This document shows, piece by piece, positions 37,860 to 52,800 of a stretch of 64,000 nt of DNA. Made by a program: the position numbers and the translations under genes. The stretch is from Helopsaltes ochotensis (taxonomy: Eukaryota; Chordata; Aves; Passeriformes; Locustellidae), in assembly GCA_013400155.1 (NCBI GenBank), contig VXBM01000214.1, positions 248,001-312,000 of the forward strand. Reading direction: 5' to 3'. How positions within the stretch are numbered: the stretch's first letter is position 1; each line of letters opens with the position of its first letter. The notes under the pieces are model-generated. The model was not told the DNA's origin and ran no database searches. It saw only the letters and a program-made list of their open reading frames with translations.

Positions 37860-40800
37860 GCTCTACATAGATACTTTGCTAGAATTCTGTGAATTCCTTT
37901 TTAAGTCAAAGAAGTGCCATTCTAGGATAATGCAGTAGTCTGAATAGTAAGTTATTGATGATGTTTTGGAATCTGATGGTTGGTGAACACAATAGTCTAA
38001 AATGTGGGAGAAAATTGCTAAAACCAAGTACCCAAAGTAAGGGGCCCATGGTCACATAAGAGTAGATCAAAGCGAAGAATTCAGAGAACCTCTTATAGAA
38101 GTGCTTAACCCCATTGATTGCACTGAAACTTTAGTTAAATGACTACTTTTCTGAATTGTAATTGTTTTTTTCCTAGAACAATGTTAATTTGACTTGCTCC
38201 CAGACTGCCCAAATTTTTCCAGACTTATCTATCCAGGGCATCTTTTTTAAAGTGAAAGCCAAGGATCTGATGATGCTGTAAAAGATAGATTTGTGAAAAC
38301 ATTTTTCATCTATTTTCCTTTGTGGGACAAAGAAGTGCTTTTGCCAGTCTGTGAACTGACTGAACTAAGCTGAATCTTAAAATTACACTAATGTTTTTGT
38401 GCCACTTGAATTATGATCTGAGGATAGCAGTATCTTGGAAAAATTACTAGTTGGGGAAGGAAGTGTTTCTAATTAGAGCTAGATGTTTCAGCTCAACTTT
38501 TGAAGAGGTCACAGGATAAGGATTCCCCTTTGACTAGGATCCATGTGCGTGCTTGTATTTCCTTAGGAATGAACATCAGTTCTTAACATCAGCTTTACTA
38601 AAGTACTTCTCTGCAGGTAGAAAAGGCACCAAAGATATGGATGATTACACTTTGCCAAAAAGGAAGATTTGCAAGAGAGTGGTGTGACTGGAAAAAGGAC
38701 TGGGTCTTTCTTCTTTTGCCAATCAGAAAAAGAAATGCTGTGCCTCAAAAGAATCATTGAAGTTCATTTTGGAGCCATGAGATGTGTTCATATCTCAAGA
38801 AAGAAAAACAGAAAGAGGAGAAAAACCCTAACAACCTCCCCACACTTTTAACATGGATCACAAACAAATGTGCTGATGTTGAAAGTAGGGAGACGATCAT
38901 TTAAACTGAGGTGTCTCTCATTCACTGAAGGCTGTTGAAGTTTTCTACCTGCAAAATCAACTGTCATAGTCTCTTTATTAAAGGGGCAGGAATATAGTCT
39001 CCTCTAGGGACAAGAATAGACTGGAGGTTAGAGTCTCTGATTTGAGTTTGGGGCGTTTTTAAAATTCTGTCCTGTTTCAATCATGGTCTAAATATGGGAG
39101 CCATAGCATGAGGCTTTTGTGTGGACTATGCTTGTCATTGTCCCCTGTTGCCCTTATGTCTCTGAAACAAAAGTGTACAATAAATCATGTTTAATTGAAT
39201 ATAGTGAATTTAGTGTCCTGTTTTATTTAAAAAACAGTTGATGTGTTATTGTTGAGGGTCATGGTGATATGGAAGCTAGAGCGGCATAGTTGAGTTCTAC
39301 AAACAAAAGTGTTGGTTATTTAACTTAAAATATTCTATTATTTCATTCAAAGTTTGAGCAGTGGGAATAAAAGATCTCATGCATTACTGCAGAAAAATAT
39401 TAATACATGCTTAGGGTATCGTGATGGATGGTTTGTTAATGAAACTGGTGAGACTTTTGTGCTGTAATAAAAATGTCTAAATTCAATATATTCTTTTTAG
39501 AACTTTTGCCAAAATAATCTTCTCTTTTTCTGCTATCATAGTAAATTGCTTAAATAGAAGACACATGTATATTAGCATTCCAGCTTGAGCTGGGGGCTAA
39601 CATTGTGGCAGTATTTTTGTGAAGATAAAGTAATCTTATTGAAATTTGCTGTACAAATATTCTTCGTTGAAATCAAAAGCTCTAAGTTCTGATATCCTTA
39701 GCCAGGCTGACATCAGCAAAGAATTTGATTAATCTTTTTTCTTGTTTTGCTAGAATAACCCCTACACCCCTAGGAGAGGGGAAAAGCACAGTCACAGTTG
39801 GTCTCGTTCAGGCGCTTACTGCACACCTTAACATTAATTCCTTTGCTTGTCTGAGACAACCTTCTCAAGGACCTACTTTTGGAGTGAAAGGTACATAACA
39901 TTTGCAGAACCTATGATTTCTTTCAGATTAAAAGGAAGCACTGCTTTTTTCCCTTTTATAATTTAATTCTTCTTTTTTAATTTCTTAATTGCTTCATTCG
40001 GTGGATTGTCCTGGTAGTAGCATATTTGATTTTTTAATACATATGTAACTAGTAGATTAAGGTTTCTTGCACACAACTTCCTGTGCAAGGTTCATACCTA
40101 TGTTCCTGCACTTAATGTATTGAAAATACAGATGAAGGCTAAACTTAATGAAAGGCAGAGGGATGTAATTAGCTATGAGGAATTTTGTGTGAGTACACAC
40201 CCTTCCAGACACCCTCTACTTGGAGACTCTTTAAATACGTTTCTAAATATTACTGAATAATTACTCCTTGAGAAAGGTTCCCTGTTAGATATTTCCAAGC
40301 AGTACAAGGAATTTGGGAGTTTTGGTTCAGCTGTGTGAGCAGCACACATTTGGCTAGGTCTGAACCTTTCTCTCTGCTCTTCTGACCTGTCCCCTCAAAT
40401 CATGGGCTGTTGCCTTTTTGCCTAAAAACCCTGTAAGAGCCTGAGGGCCAGGTAAGACTCAGCCAGATTTCAAGCCCATTTTCAATACTGATAGGAAGTA
40501 ATGCAATCTTTGTTTTTGCCATTTCTCAGCTGAAATTGGTGCTTAACTGGGCAACCACTCCCCATCTGCTCTGCTTTGCTTTGCTGAAGTTTAAGTTAAC
40601 AAGTTTGGCTTCAGCTGGAAGGCTCCTGGTGCTTGGTGCTTCTCAGCTAAGACTGGTGCGTGTGAGTGCTTTAATCCCTCCACTCAGCTTGTGTGTAGGC
40701 AACAGCAAATTTCTTTGCCTGTACCGTGAGAGGTAGAGGGGAAGGAGCGCTCAGGCAAGGGCATGAGGGTTTCATTCAGAAGCAGTGCTTGCTTGTGAAT

Positions 40801-43800
40801 GCTTTATCTTTTCACCCAGCATGTGCATGACTGTGTCCTACATCTGGGCAGGAGCAGAGGGTAGCCCTTACATAGCCAGAACCTGCACCACCCATCACAT
40901 GCAGGCTTTCATTTCAGAGCAGGAATTCCCTTCTTTACTACCTGACGGGGAAAAAAAAGCCAGCAAGATTAAGGAGATCATGTTTATTTGGGTGCATCAC
41001 TGATCTTCTAATAGAAATCAAAATGTCAGAAATGTGTCATCATTGCTGTATGTTTCACATTGTGTGTTTAAAGATGGTTGTATTTTTCCAAAACTGATGT
41101 GACCATGTCCTTCCCTGTGCAGGTGGAGCAGCCGGAGGTGGATACGCTCAAGTGATCCCCATGGAGGAGGTGAGACAGTCTCAACTTGCAGTCTGTGATA
41201 TGGCTTAGTGGGCATGATGGTATTCACTTGAAGATTGGACTTGATGATCTTGGAGGTTTTTTCTGACTTTAACGGTTCTATGATATTCATTGTGCTTGTT
41301 TGGAAATGTGTGGCAATTTCCCCCCAAGGGAGTCTTAATTTAGAGCTCAGGAAAACCTCTCTATGGCCAGAACTGGCGAGGAGCCACTTTGACAGTGCAC
41401 AGCTTCTCCAAGAAAAATTCTAATGCCAGCTGTGAAGTGCCATTAAAACTGACTTTCCAACTCCTTCTGTTAGATACATAAAAAATACAGTACCCGTGTA
41501 ACACAAGTCTTCAGTTAAGATGCTCATTTCAGCGTTTTCACAAAACTTTGTGTGTCAAACTTTGTATCAGCGAAGTTCATGCCCGTGAGGTTAGGGGCTG
41601 TTCTCGTGCAGCTAACACAAAGCTGGCCTGTGGCCCCAAAGCCAGGATGCATGCTGTGCTCCGGGGCAGATTCAGCAGTAATCCAGACCTCTGGTCCAGG
41701 TCAGTTTGTAGTTAGTAACGCTAAACTGATTCAGTATTAATGATGCGGAACTGTGGCTCTTGGCTTCTTATTCTTGAATCATTTAGCAAAGAATGAAGAT
41801 GTTCTTGGCTTTGTTTGGATGCACTTAGAGTAGTTTACCATGTACTCAGAAAACAAGTCCTTCACATGGCCCAGTGCATTTTCACCTGGAAATCTTTAGC
41901 CTACCCCGAGAGCTGACTAGTTAGAGCTGCAGTCTCAAGGAGATAGCAATGATTTGTGCTGCTAATTTGTCTTAGTGAATTGAATTAAAATTTTTCTTAT
42001 AAAAAGATCTTGTTTCCCCCTTCTAGTTCAATCTTCATTTGACTGGAGATATTCATGCTATAACGGCTGCAAATAATTTGCTGGCTGCTGCTATTGATGC
42101 TAGGATCTTGCATGAGAATACTCAATCTGATAAGGTGAGAATTTCTTTCTCCTATCTAGATGACATTTTTTATTTTCAGTTTTTCAATAAACTGCATTTC
42201 AGAGAAAAACATGTTGTTTATCATTTTATAATTTCACCATATGAACAGTAACTGTTCCTGAAGCCATTTTATGTTCTGCTGGGAAATTTTCCCATATAGA
42301 ATGTATTTTTCTGGCAAACAGTTTTCATAAGGTAGTCTTTAAATAAGGATCTCATGCCCAGAACATTGACAACTATTTCCAACTGTACTAAAAAGTGTAA
42401 AACAGCCTGTTCTCTCTACCTATAATCCTATTCTATTCAGTAATTTGAAGACTCACTTTAAATTTACAAATTGTATTTCTGATGTGTACTTAGCTATGAT
42501 GTACCTTAAGAAGAAGGAGTTATGGGGAAAACAAACTAGATCCTTGTCCCTCTGCTAAATATATTGTCACCTTAAACAAATCTTAACTTGAGGCTTTAAA
42601 GGGAAGGGAGAAGATCAAAGAAGGAACCTCTTCTTTCTGTCTGCAGTATTAAAACTGAGCAGGGTTGTCATACTCCCTTTGCTTGGGAGTACAAGTGTAC
42701 AAGTACAAGGTACAAGTGTACATTTAGGCTAGTTTGAAAATTATAATTGTAGTTTAAATACTTTGGATCTTGATTAAAGTTCTAAAAGATTCCAAGTTTC
42801 AAAATTAATATGTATTTTTTTGGTGAAATGGAGAAAACCAATAATTTCTGGCAATTGGATTTTAGACTGTTAAATCATAGACATGGCTCAGAAGCCTGCC
42901 ACCTTCTCAGAATTTTTTTAAGTCTCTAACCACAACCTATGTGGTTAGGAAATTCTTACTGAAATTAGGTGGAATAAATTAAAAAAGCATTAGCTTTTTA
43001 TAACTTTCAACTTTTTGTGTGGTTTTTCTAGTCTTTGTATAATAGGCTGGTTCCAGTAGTTAATGGCGTGAGAGGATTTTCTGCTATTCAGCTTGCCCGT
43101 CTGAGAGTAAGTTGTTAATTCAGTTTCTCCTCAATCATGGTGTCTCTTCATGAAATGTATTCTCTTACACAGCTTGTTTAAAATTATTTGATGTATGGGT
43201 CTGAGTTTGTATAAACCCTCATGAATATATCAAGTCTAGACTTTTTTCTGAAAGCATCATCCTTGGAGTAATAGGATCTGGGTCTGATATTATTTTTATA
43301 ACTAACATTTTTGCTGTCCTTTTCTCCTGAAATGAACCAGTAATGTTTCTAAATGCTGTGTCTTTTCTCATGAAATATTAAAGTTAGAGTTTTTTTAATA
43401 GTTTTCCAATTATGGTATAGTCACATTTGACAGCTCACATTCTTTGGTTTTGCAATATTTTCTGATTTTGAAAGTTTAATATAGCATATACTTCTGAGGT
43501 TTTATTGATGTCAGTTTGACAGTTCTTCCTTCAAGGGGTACACTCGTATGCTCAGTATATTTTTGCATCCCATCTTGCTCCCTGAATGCTTCCAGAAGAG
43601 CTTCCTGTGCAATTCATGTATGAATAACATGTCTGGATTTGAGAGTGCCATTCTGATGAAAACCTAGAGAGGAGCACTAGGGTAGGAGAAAGAGAATATG
43701 AACCACTTGAACATGACCCTTAAGGACAGCTCCAGTTCTTCTGTGGCGAGTTCCGTGTTTGTTGTTGGCTTGTGAGTCCTGGCTGATCGTGTTTCAGTCA

Positions 43801-46800
43801 TCGGGTGGCACCAGACAGCTGCCAAGGGCACACTTGGAATTTGGGGCTGGAAAGAAGGATAGAGGTAGTGCCAGCCTCTGTTTTGGCAGGGGAAAAAGAG
43901 TTTTAAGCTTTTGTACTGCTCAACTGAAAGTGAGTAAACTAAAATGAGGATGATGCCTGCTTGAATCTAAGGAAGAGTCAGGCTCAGAGATTGTTCCATT
44001 GGAATTTTGGGATATTTTCAGTTTGTTCTTGTTTACACTGTTGCAGATAGCAGGTTAGGGAAAGAGGGTGAGTCTTTGCTTTATTCATGACATACTGACT
44101 ATGTCTGTATTTGAAATGGATTTTTCTCTTCACATGAGCAGCAACTGAGTAAATAAAAGTTTGGCTTTATAACATTCAAATACATGAATCATAATTTCCA
44201 GTATAATTGAATAATTTTGCTGTGAATTATTCTCAGTAATGATTCCTTATATCTAACAAGATGTCAGTTGTTAGATATAGAAAGAAGAAATCACTGTGGG
44301 ATCGGGTTGCATTTTTCTCAAAACAGGATTACTAAGATTGAAACACCTCACTTACATGTGTGAGGTTGATAAGCCAGAGCAGCTACACCATTTGAAACAA
44401 ATAAGCCATTTCATTGCACTTCTTGAACTTGCTTGTGTGTAGAAGCTGGGAATAAACAAGACTGATCCTGAGACTTTAACAGAAGAGGAGATCAGCAAAT
44501 TTGTGCGCCTTGACATTGACCCATCAACCATAACATGGCAAAGAGGTATGTAGTTAGAATGCCTCACTTCATCTTGGATTTCATCATAACATATCTCTAT
44601 TAATTTGCTTAATTTTACCTAAATCAGAACTGTTTCTGCTCTGACAGCAAGAATAACCAAGTTGCAGGTGGGAAGTGTGGGTTTCTAACAAATGCAGGTG
44701 CAGCATCTTGGTCTAAATTTGGTCAAGTATCTGCAGTAACTCAAGATACTTTGCTAAAAGTCTTCTGAAAGATAGGTTTCTTTGACAGTTTAAATACATC
44801 CCCAGTCACTCTCACATTAGGCAATACCTAATTCCAGACATGTGAAAGTGTCTTTTCATTTTACAAATCTTAGCCATTCTTTTCTTAACTGTGTCTGTTA
44901 CACTCCTAGATTATTCGTATTTATTCTTCTTGATTTTAGTCCCTCATCCTACCAAGCCCAGCGGCCTGGGCAGCTCAAGAGACTTAATAGGCTTAAGGGA
45001 TTATGTATTTTTCTGATTTTTGAAGTCTGTTCAGTTGTTTGCTTCATTTGTAAAAAGAGATGAAAGATGTGGTACTGTTGCCAAGAAAACCGATACCCAC
45101 TCTGATACCCTCAGACAACTCCCCTCTGCTTTTTCCAGCTCTATTGCTGGGTCAAATATCAGTGTTTACCTCAATTTCTACACCTATCTTTTTCTTCCTT
45201 AGGGAAGTAGACTCTGCATAAAGTTTTGAGCTAAATACCACTGGATTTTATTTTCTTTCTTAGTTCTCAAACACTAAAGTTATCACTGTTAAGTGGAATG
45301 TATTGTGACGTTTAGAAAAAAGGGTGAATCTGTTGAGAAGGGAGGAGTTTTGGCCATGCTTTACTGTGCCCTTTGTGTGCATGTCATCTCAGACTTGGGA
45401 TATTTTTCTCAAGATAATTCTGGGGATGTGGCATAAGGTGTTTTTTATTAGTCACACAGTGTGTCTGAAGAGACCTGTATTAGGATAAAGAAGTAATATA
45501 AATGTTTAGTGTAATATGACTCCTCTTTTTTATCAGCATGGGTTTGGGAGGAGGCAACATTGCTGAACAGCTGTTAACCTCAAGGGAGTTATTTAATTAA
45601 TTTTAAACAATGTTAGTGAAATTTCTATTCCACATGGCTCTGTATGATGTACATACCTTAAACATTTTAGAAAAAAACCCTGGGTTTAGGAATGGTTTAG
45701 ATAACTTGGCGAATGTTTTATTTAGGACTGTTTCTGCAGTCCATATGTCTGTGAAGCTTGTTACATACCAGGGAATTTGTAGGGGAAAAGACCTAAGCTA
45801 TCAGATCTTCTGAAAATTATTTTAGTCAGGACCGGTTTCCATAGAAGTATCACAAACTTTCAGTTCATTGTCACCTTACAGTAATTTGACAATGTACAAT
45901 ATACCAAAAAGTGGGAAAGCTTCCCCCTTCTTTGTCTTTCCCTGATAGTCAGATTCTGTTTACATCTCTAGAGGATAAGGAAGGGGATACATTAAACCTA
46001 ACACTTACTTGAACCTAAACCTCACTGAAAAGTTTACTTTGGGTAAAGGAAGAGAGATTTGGAGAAGGAAAAATTGCTTTTATGGCAAAACCAGTTATTT
46101 CTTATTTTACTACTACTTAGTGCACTTAGTAATAGTAGTAGTAAATAGTAAGTAGTACTTATTACTACTACTACTACTGTTGGAATCTTCTTGGAGAGTG
46201 AGTGACCACAGTGGGCAAGTAAGTATATCTCAGTGATCAGGAGGTGCAGGAGCAGTTGCAATTTCATGGTAAGGGTGTTTAGGTTACATGATTTCACAAG
46301 GAAGGTCCAGATAAAAAAGCAGCTCGCTGGCTGTCCAGGCTGGTGGGAAGCTAAGTTCCTACCCTCTCCTGCATAGACAGGAGAGACATTTAGGTCTGCT
46401 TAAGCTGTGTTGTGAGACTGAGCTTCCAAGGAAGAGAAGGGAGACATTTGTGCTGGAGAGATCAGATTGCCATATGGCTTCACAGTGCCATATGGTACCA
46501 CAGCTTGGTGCAAGGCTACAGCTTCCACGTACCAGGCTCTGTTCTGCAATTTCTGCCAGTAGTGTAGTATTTTAGTGTGACTGCGTATATATAGAAACCA
46601 AAATGAGTTGGCTAGATCTGTGTTGCACCATCCCTTAAATGGAATTCCTGAAGAAATAAGGAGCCTAAAGATGGAGTAGAGGGGAGAAGGTATGTGTGGT
46701 ATTTACTACAGCCCCAAGAGAAATGCCCAAGAAGGGGGGAAGTGACTTAAATCTTGGTTTTCTCCCAGCTCACTCACACCCAGTTGTGGAGCATTAGCAT

Positions 46801-49800
46801 TCAAAGTCCCTTTGTTCTTGGGTAATTATGTCATCTTTTTCTGTATAGACAGAATTTTTTTTAATCTCCAAAAGCAGCAGGAAGACTGGAAGGAGCTCAC
46901 TTACCTTGAGTGCTGACAGCTTCTCTGGAGGTTCCTGGACTCTCTGCTTGTAAATGAACAGGACTTAAGTCTACCAGAAGGTTGAGTTCATTGCCAAACT
47001 ACAGGCTGAAGTTACCAAGGGTACATTGCACCCTTTATTTTTAGGGTTGGTGCAAACTTAAGCCTTTCTAGGACTACAGAGGAAGAAAAAGAAAAAGAGA
47101 GTCTATTTTTTCATTCTGTAGGAATGCGTGTGAAAGATACTTGTCTGGAAGAACCAATCTGACAGCATAATCACCCTTTAAAAGAAGAGCTGACCAAGTC
47201 TAACCACCATCATGCAGTTAGTCTTAAAATCAATTCTTAACAAGTCAGTGATAAAGCAGATGATTTGAAGTAGATCAGATGCTTTGTATCTACTAAGACT
47301 GATTTTTCTCATGTAGGTAAAATGCTAAATTGTATGTTAGAATACTAAGAATCTGTTAGCTTCAGATGCTGTTCAAATAAACTGTATTTGAGTTGTTTCA
47401 AACTCTCATCAAACGGTATCAACTAGAAGGCAGCAACCAGGTTATTGCTAGTGCTGATGTGTGGAAGTGTGGCTGTCTGGTTACGCTGTTGGAGCAGTTG
47501 AATCTTAAATGTGTAACAACAGGTATGTCTGGAAAAACCCAATTCCTGAGTCCTTGTTAACATGTTTTGCTCTTGCTATTCCCTTGTTTCAGTGGTGGAT
47601 ACAAATGACAGATTCCTGCGCAAAATAACAGTGGGGCAGGCAAATACGGAGAAAGGATTTGTCCGTCAGGTATGTCAAGGCAGTTAATAAATCACGTTCT
47701 GGACAGACTTTGCGTTAGAGGCCGAGAGAGTTTCTGCAGTTCTTTCAGCGTAGTTTGAATTGCGATATTGACCTCTGTTGCTGTCTATTGTATAGTCATC
47801 TTGCAGTGAAACTGATCGTGTTAATGAGTAACTGAATCTGAATTTTCAGAAACAGAAACCAGTGCATATTCTACAATGTGTCAAAAGCACTTAAAAATTG
47901 CATGTGTCAAGGGCTTAACATTGTCCTATCACAAGATGCCTTTATGTTCTCATAAAGTTAATTTGAATGAGTTTTAATATTTTTTTAAATCTCTGTAGCA
48001 ATTTATGTGGGATATATGTTATTCAAATCACATTTAAAATTAATTTTAAAAATTGCTTAAAAAGAAGCTTTTTATTCAGAGTTCTCATTTCCCTGTCATG
48101 CATCTCAACTTTGGAATCTGAACTGTAAGAACTTTGAGCACGTGCTTGCTTTTACTATGTGGGCTTGAAGGGATAGCTCACAAATAAGTATGTGCGCACT
48201 TTTCAGTGGTGTAGAAAGCTAACCTGCATTACTATATGAGAGATTGTGGAAGTTTATTAAACAACTTACTGATAAATTGAAAGCCAGACTTTCCCAACAC
48301 CACTTGAACAAGTGTTCCTTGTGTAACGTAGGTAAATGAATTTCTGAAACTATGCAGCATGGAACAGTAGCATCAGGAGGAGTAAAGTCATTGTGGTGAT
48401 GTGGAGTTGCTACTAATTTGATGAAGATCTTGTAATCCAACATTCTGGATCATGAAATTCATGAGGTTCTGACTATTTTGATGTGAACAGCTCTTGTGGT
48501 AGAGAAAAGGCTTTCACATTTTTGGAAATCCTAGCTTTAATTTTTCTTTACCATTTCTCTAACATTTTCATTAACATATTCCTATATAAAGAGACCAAAA
48601 CATAGTGCTGTATTTTTTGCAGCAGATAAAGCCAAATTGGAGAGAAGAACTTCAAAGAGAAATCATAAAATCCTAGAGCTGTTTGGGTTGGAAGGGATCT
48701 TAAAGATCATCTAGTTCCAACCCTTCTCCCCTAAGCAGGGATGCCTCCCACTAGAAATGCTCTCTTTTTTTTTGGTTTTGAATGCATGAAATAGAAATTT
48801 TTCTGTCTGCAGCTCAAAGGAAATTCAATATTAGCTAATAGCCATTTCTGATAATGGGCTGGGGCTACAAAATATTATATTTGGTATGAATTCTTTCAAC
48901 ACTTGAGACCTTTTCATATGTTTAGATTTTTTCAGTGACTCAATATGATTATTAGTTTTAAACTGTGTTCTGCCAGCCTTATTGTGTAGTGTTTTACCAC
49001 TGTAATTGTACTGCTGAGTTAAATGTGGCTTATTTTATTATAGAGTAGTATCTCTGTCAAGTGTTGCTTCTGTAGTTTTTCAGATAAAATTAATGCTTTC
49101 AGTATTGAGATATTGCACTGATGCATATCCATTCACATTTTAACATAGATTTAGTGACTCAAGAAATAGAGTTAGCAGTTAGGAAAACTCATTTCAGAGC
49201 CTAGCCAGAGATCCAGAGAAAACAGGACTTCATAGTTAACAGATGCATTTTATAAATATTTGGAGTGATGTTCTAGCACTCTTAAAATCAATGACACCTG
49301 TGTGAAATGGCAGAGCACAGCAGGCACAAAAGTCTGCATTTTAATGAACAGGGATGCTGTGGTTTCTGAAAAGTATTACATGACTGATGCCCTTGATCCT
49401 GCAATTGAATCCATGTGGGTGGATCCTTTCATCAATAGAAAACTGACTTTGCAGCTAAGACTTCTGTCAGCACTTCATAGGTGTATAAAGGTTATTAGAG
49501 TTAAAGTAGCACCTGCTACTATTACCTTTTATGCCTGTTTCTTCAATTAAATTTTATGTCACTCTTCGAGCATAAACTTTTGGGTTTATATAGAAACAAT
49601 GATAAAAAACTTTTTGGGGGTCTTCCGATAAACATTCTGATAAATTAGAAAGATTTCACCATATGGATTGGACATAGATTTCTCAGGCTTATTTCTTGTC
49701 TTACATATGCTGCAATGACTTACTGAGGACATTCTCAAATCCAGAAAAGATAGTGGTATCCATGTCATCATAATGCTAACAAAGTTCATTGCATATAGAA

Positions 49801-52800
49801 CTGCTTCCAAAGAATACAGAAAATCTGTTCTGTAATTTCACCATTTCACTTGAATCTCTATGCTGAAAATCTCAGTTACAAAATTATTTTTCTTTTCTGT
49901 GGTATGTAGGACTCTCTGCCTATGTCCACAGCAGAAAAGTGCTCAGGTGTCTTCAGAAGTTTTGACTAAACAAGTGGGTACAGGGCGGGCAGCCTGAATA
50001 GGGCTGCTCTGGGCTGTCAAAAACTAAAAGCAGGAACATGGGTTTAAAAAGGGCAGAAGCTCTTCAAGTACTAGGCAAATGCACAAGAGCCATAGGGTGT
50101 ATGTTCTAAGTAGATGCTTCTTAAAAACAGACAAAGCTCTCAATTTGAAGAGATTCCTCTGGTATTAGTATGAGATACATCTGCCAGAGGTCTGATAGAA
50201 ACAGTCCTAGGCTTTTTTTTTTTTTTTACATAGATAGCAGTAGAATATCAGTTACTAAACTTTATGTAGACTTTAATTGCTGGAGATGGAGAGATTACTA
50301 AGGAAATTGCAGTTCTTGATCACTGCCAACATTGCATTCCTATCACATAATACATTAGTGGCTTTTCTTTTCTTCTCTGTTTATGTTTGACAGCATGTGG
50401 CCTGAGCTTTACTAATAGTGCATTAGTACAAATACTACTAATCTATACTCCTAAAGAAAAGTAAAAACTATTGTTTTTACAGTGTGCTGAAATGCTGCAC
50501 AGTATGGATGTGTTTCTACAAGAGCAGTAGAACTGATGCCACGTATAGTTCTTTGTGCTTTTTGAGTTACATAATTGCTCATTTAATTAAAAAAAGGGGA
50601 CAGAGATATATTTTATGTTTTCATAGGTCAACCACAAGACTTAACAGCATAGACTCTAAATTTCGAGCTTAAGTAGAAAAAGAATGATCAAATGTAACAA
50701 GAATGTTTTTGAAACCAGCATAAAAAGCTGTTGGGAGATCATCACAAAAAAAAATTTAAAAAAACACTCCACAAAGCAGTGTTCCTTTGCTGAGGCCACT
50801 AAAGCTCAGAAGATATCTGGTGATTTTCTGCTTCTGCCACAGAAAAAAATTTCTTGATGCTTCAGGGAGCTTCTCTAAGGATAATGTGAGCTAAGGGGCT
50901 AAGCAATCTGCCACACTGGTCCTCAAATAAATTTAGTGTAGTGGCAAATATTAATGAGGGAATATAACGTGTATGAAGTTCACAGAATCATACCATATCC
51001 TGAGTTGAAAGGGATGCATCAAAGTCTGACTCTTGGCCCTGTGCAGGACCATCCCTAAGAGTCATACCCTATGCCTGAGAGCATTGTCTAAATGCTTCTT
51101 GAACTCTGTCAGGCTTGACTCTTCGATCCCTTCCCTGGGACTCTCTGCCCAGCTACCCTCTGGATGAGGAACCTTTTTCTAATATCCAATCTAAACCTCC
51201 CAACACAACTTCAGGCCATTTTCTTGGGTCCTGTCACAAGAGAAGAGATGGGTGCTTACCCCTCACAAGGAAACTTTAGACTACAATGAGGTCTCCCCTT
51301 GATCTCCTCCAGGCTGAACAGACTAAGTGACCTCAGGTGCTCCTCATATACTATATCCCTTCGAGGTCTGTCACCATTTTTGGAGCCCTTCTTTGAATGC
51401 TTTCCAATATTTTTATGTCCTTCTTGTATCATGGCACCCAGAACTGCCCCCATCACTCAAGATGAGGCCGCCCCAGCCCAGAGCAGACCAGGACAATCCC
51501 CTCCTTTTCCTGGCTGGTGATGCTGTGCCTGATGCCCACCAGGACAGGGTTGGCCCTCCTGGCTGCCAGGGCACTGCTGGCTCGTGTTCAACTTGCCATA
51601 GACCAGAACCCCCCGGTCCCTCTTCACAGTTCTGCTTTCCCTCAGCTCATTGCCCAGTCTGTACATACAAGTTACTCCAGTCTTGAGTAATCTCAAAAGC
51701 TGTAAGTTACCATTTAGGACTTGTTTGAATTCCAGTGTGAAATTTATCTTTCCTGAGTTTATTCCTGATGATCCCCTGTGAGTATTTCAGCTGACTTTGA
51801 TTTGACTCATGATTCTCATTTCTACTTGACAGGCTCAGTTTGATATTGCTGTTGCAAGTGAGATTATGGCCATCCTGGCACTTACCACCAGCCTTCAAGA
51901 TATGAAAGAAAGACTGGGGAAAATGGTGGTGGCTAATGACCAGAAAGGAGAACCAGTAACAGCAGAGGATTTGGTATGTTCAGTGCTGCAAAGACCTGTG
52001 AATAACCTCAGACTTGTTTGTTTTGCCTCTTGAAGTATTAAAAAGGCAGGTGCATGCCAAGGATTTTGCTTTGAACAGCACAGTCAGATATCAAAGAAAG
52101 ATCATCTTCTGGGCCAAAACTGCTTGAGAATGAGAACGAGAACAAGATGTAGAACTCATTTCTTCAACTCTGGTAACATCTGGTTCAGGAAACCTCTGGT
52201 CTCCATAACCTACTTGGATCATTTTCTGCAATTCTTAAGGCAAACAAATTCAGTGCTGGAGGGAGTCAAAGTTGCGGATTCTTATGTGAGAGAGCTGGTA
52301 ATGTTTGCTACTGTGCTTTTAGACTCTGCTCAGATGTTACAATGATAGTTACCACATGATGCCTGTACCACTGAATCAGAATGGAAACAAGCTGTTCTTA
52401 ATTCAAAGGTTGCTGATAGTGCTGGGACAGGTTTGTCTGCCATTATTTTTTTTTTCTTCTTTACCTTCATTAGTTGCTGTTTCCTCATTCCCTACTTAAA
52501 CTTCTGAAAAAAGTCAGTAGGTTTTTTCTTTAAATCACATTCTATCCCTTGTATCCAGGCTGTGAGTCACTGAACAGTGGTTGGAAGCTCACACATGGTT
52601 GTGTATGGCAGGTTCTGGTGCAGCCAGAAGCTACCAGTTGATGTTTGTAATCAGCAGTGTGCCAGGAGCAGTCTAATGCCAGCCTTTTGGTGATGGCTGC
52701 CTGTATCACACAGGCTCTCTCTGTTTTCTCCTGTTTCTCCCTGTTTTGTGAACATCTGCTCAAACTTACTGAGTAACGAATGAGTAAAGCAATGAGTATC

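Larger units (their letters stand above)
47670..51832 (+). other. MTHFD1L: MTHFD1L intron 17
   Basis: GT-AG intron of 4163 bases. Carries two antisense CR1 fragments (48661-48755 and 50980-51670) and a 15-base T run near 50213. The rest is unique. Confidence 0.85.
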
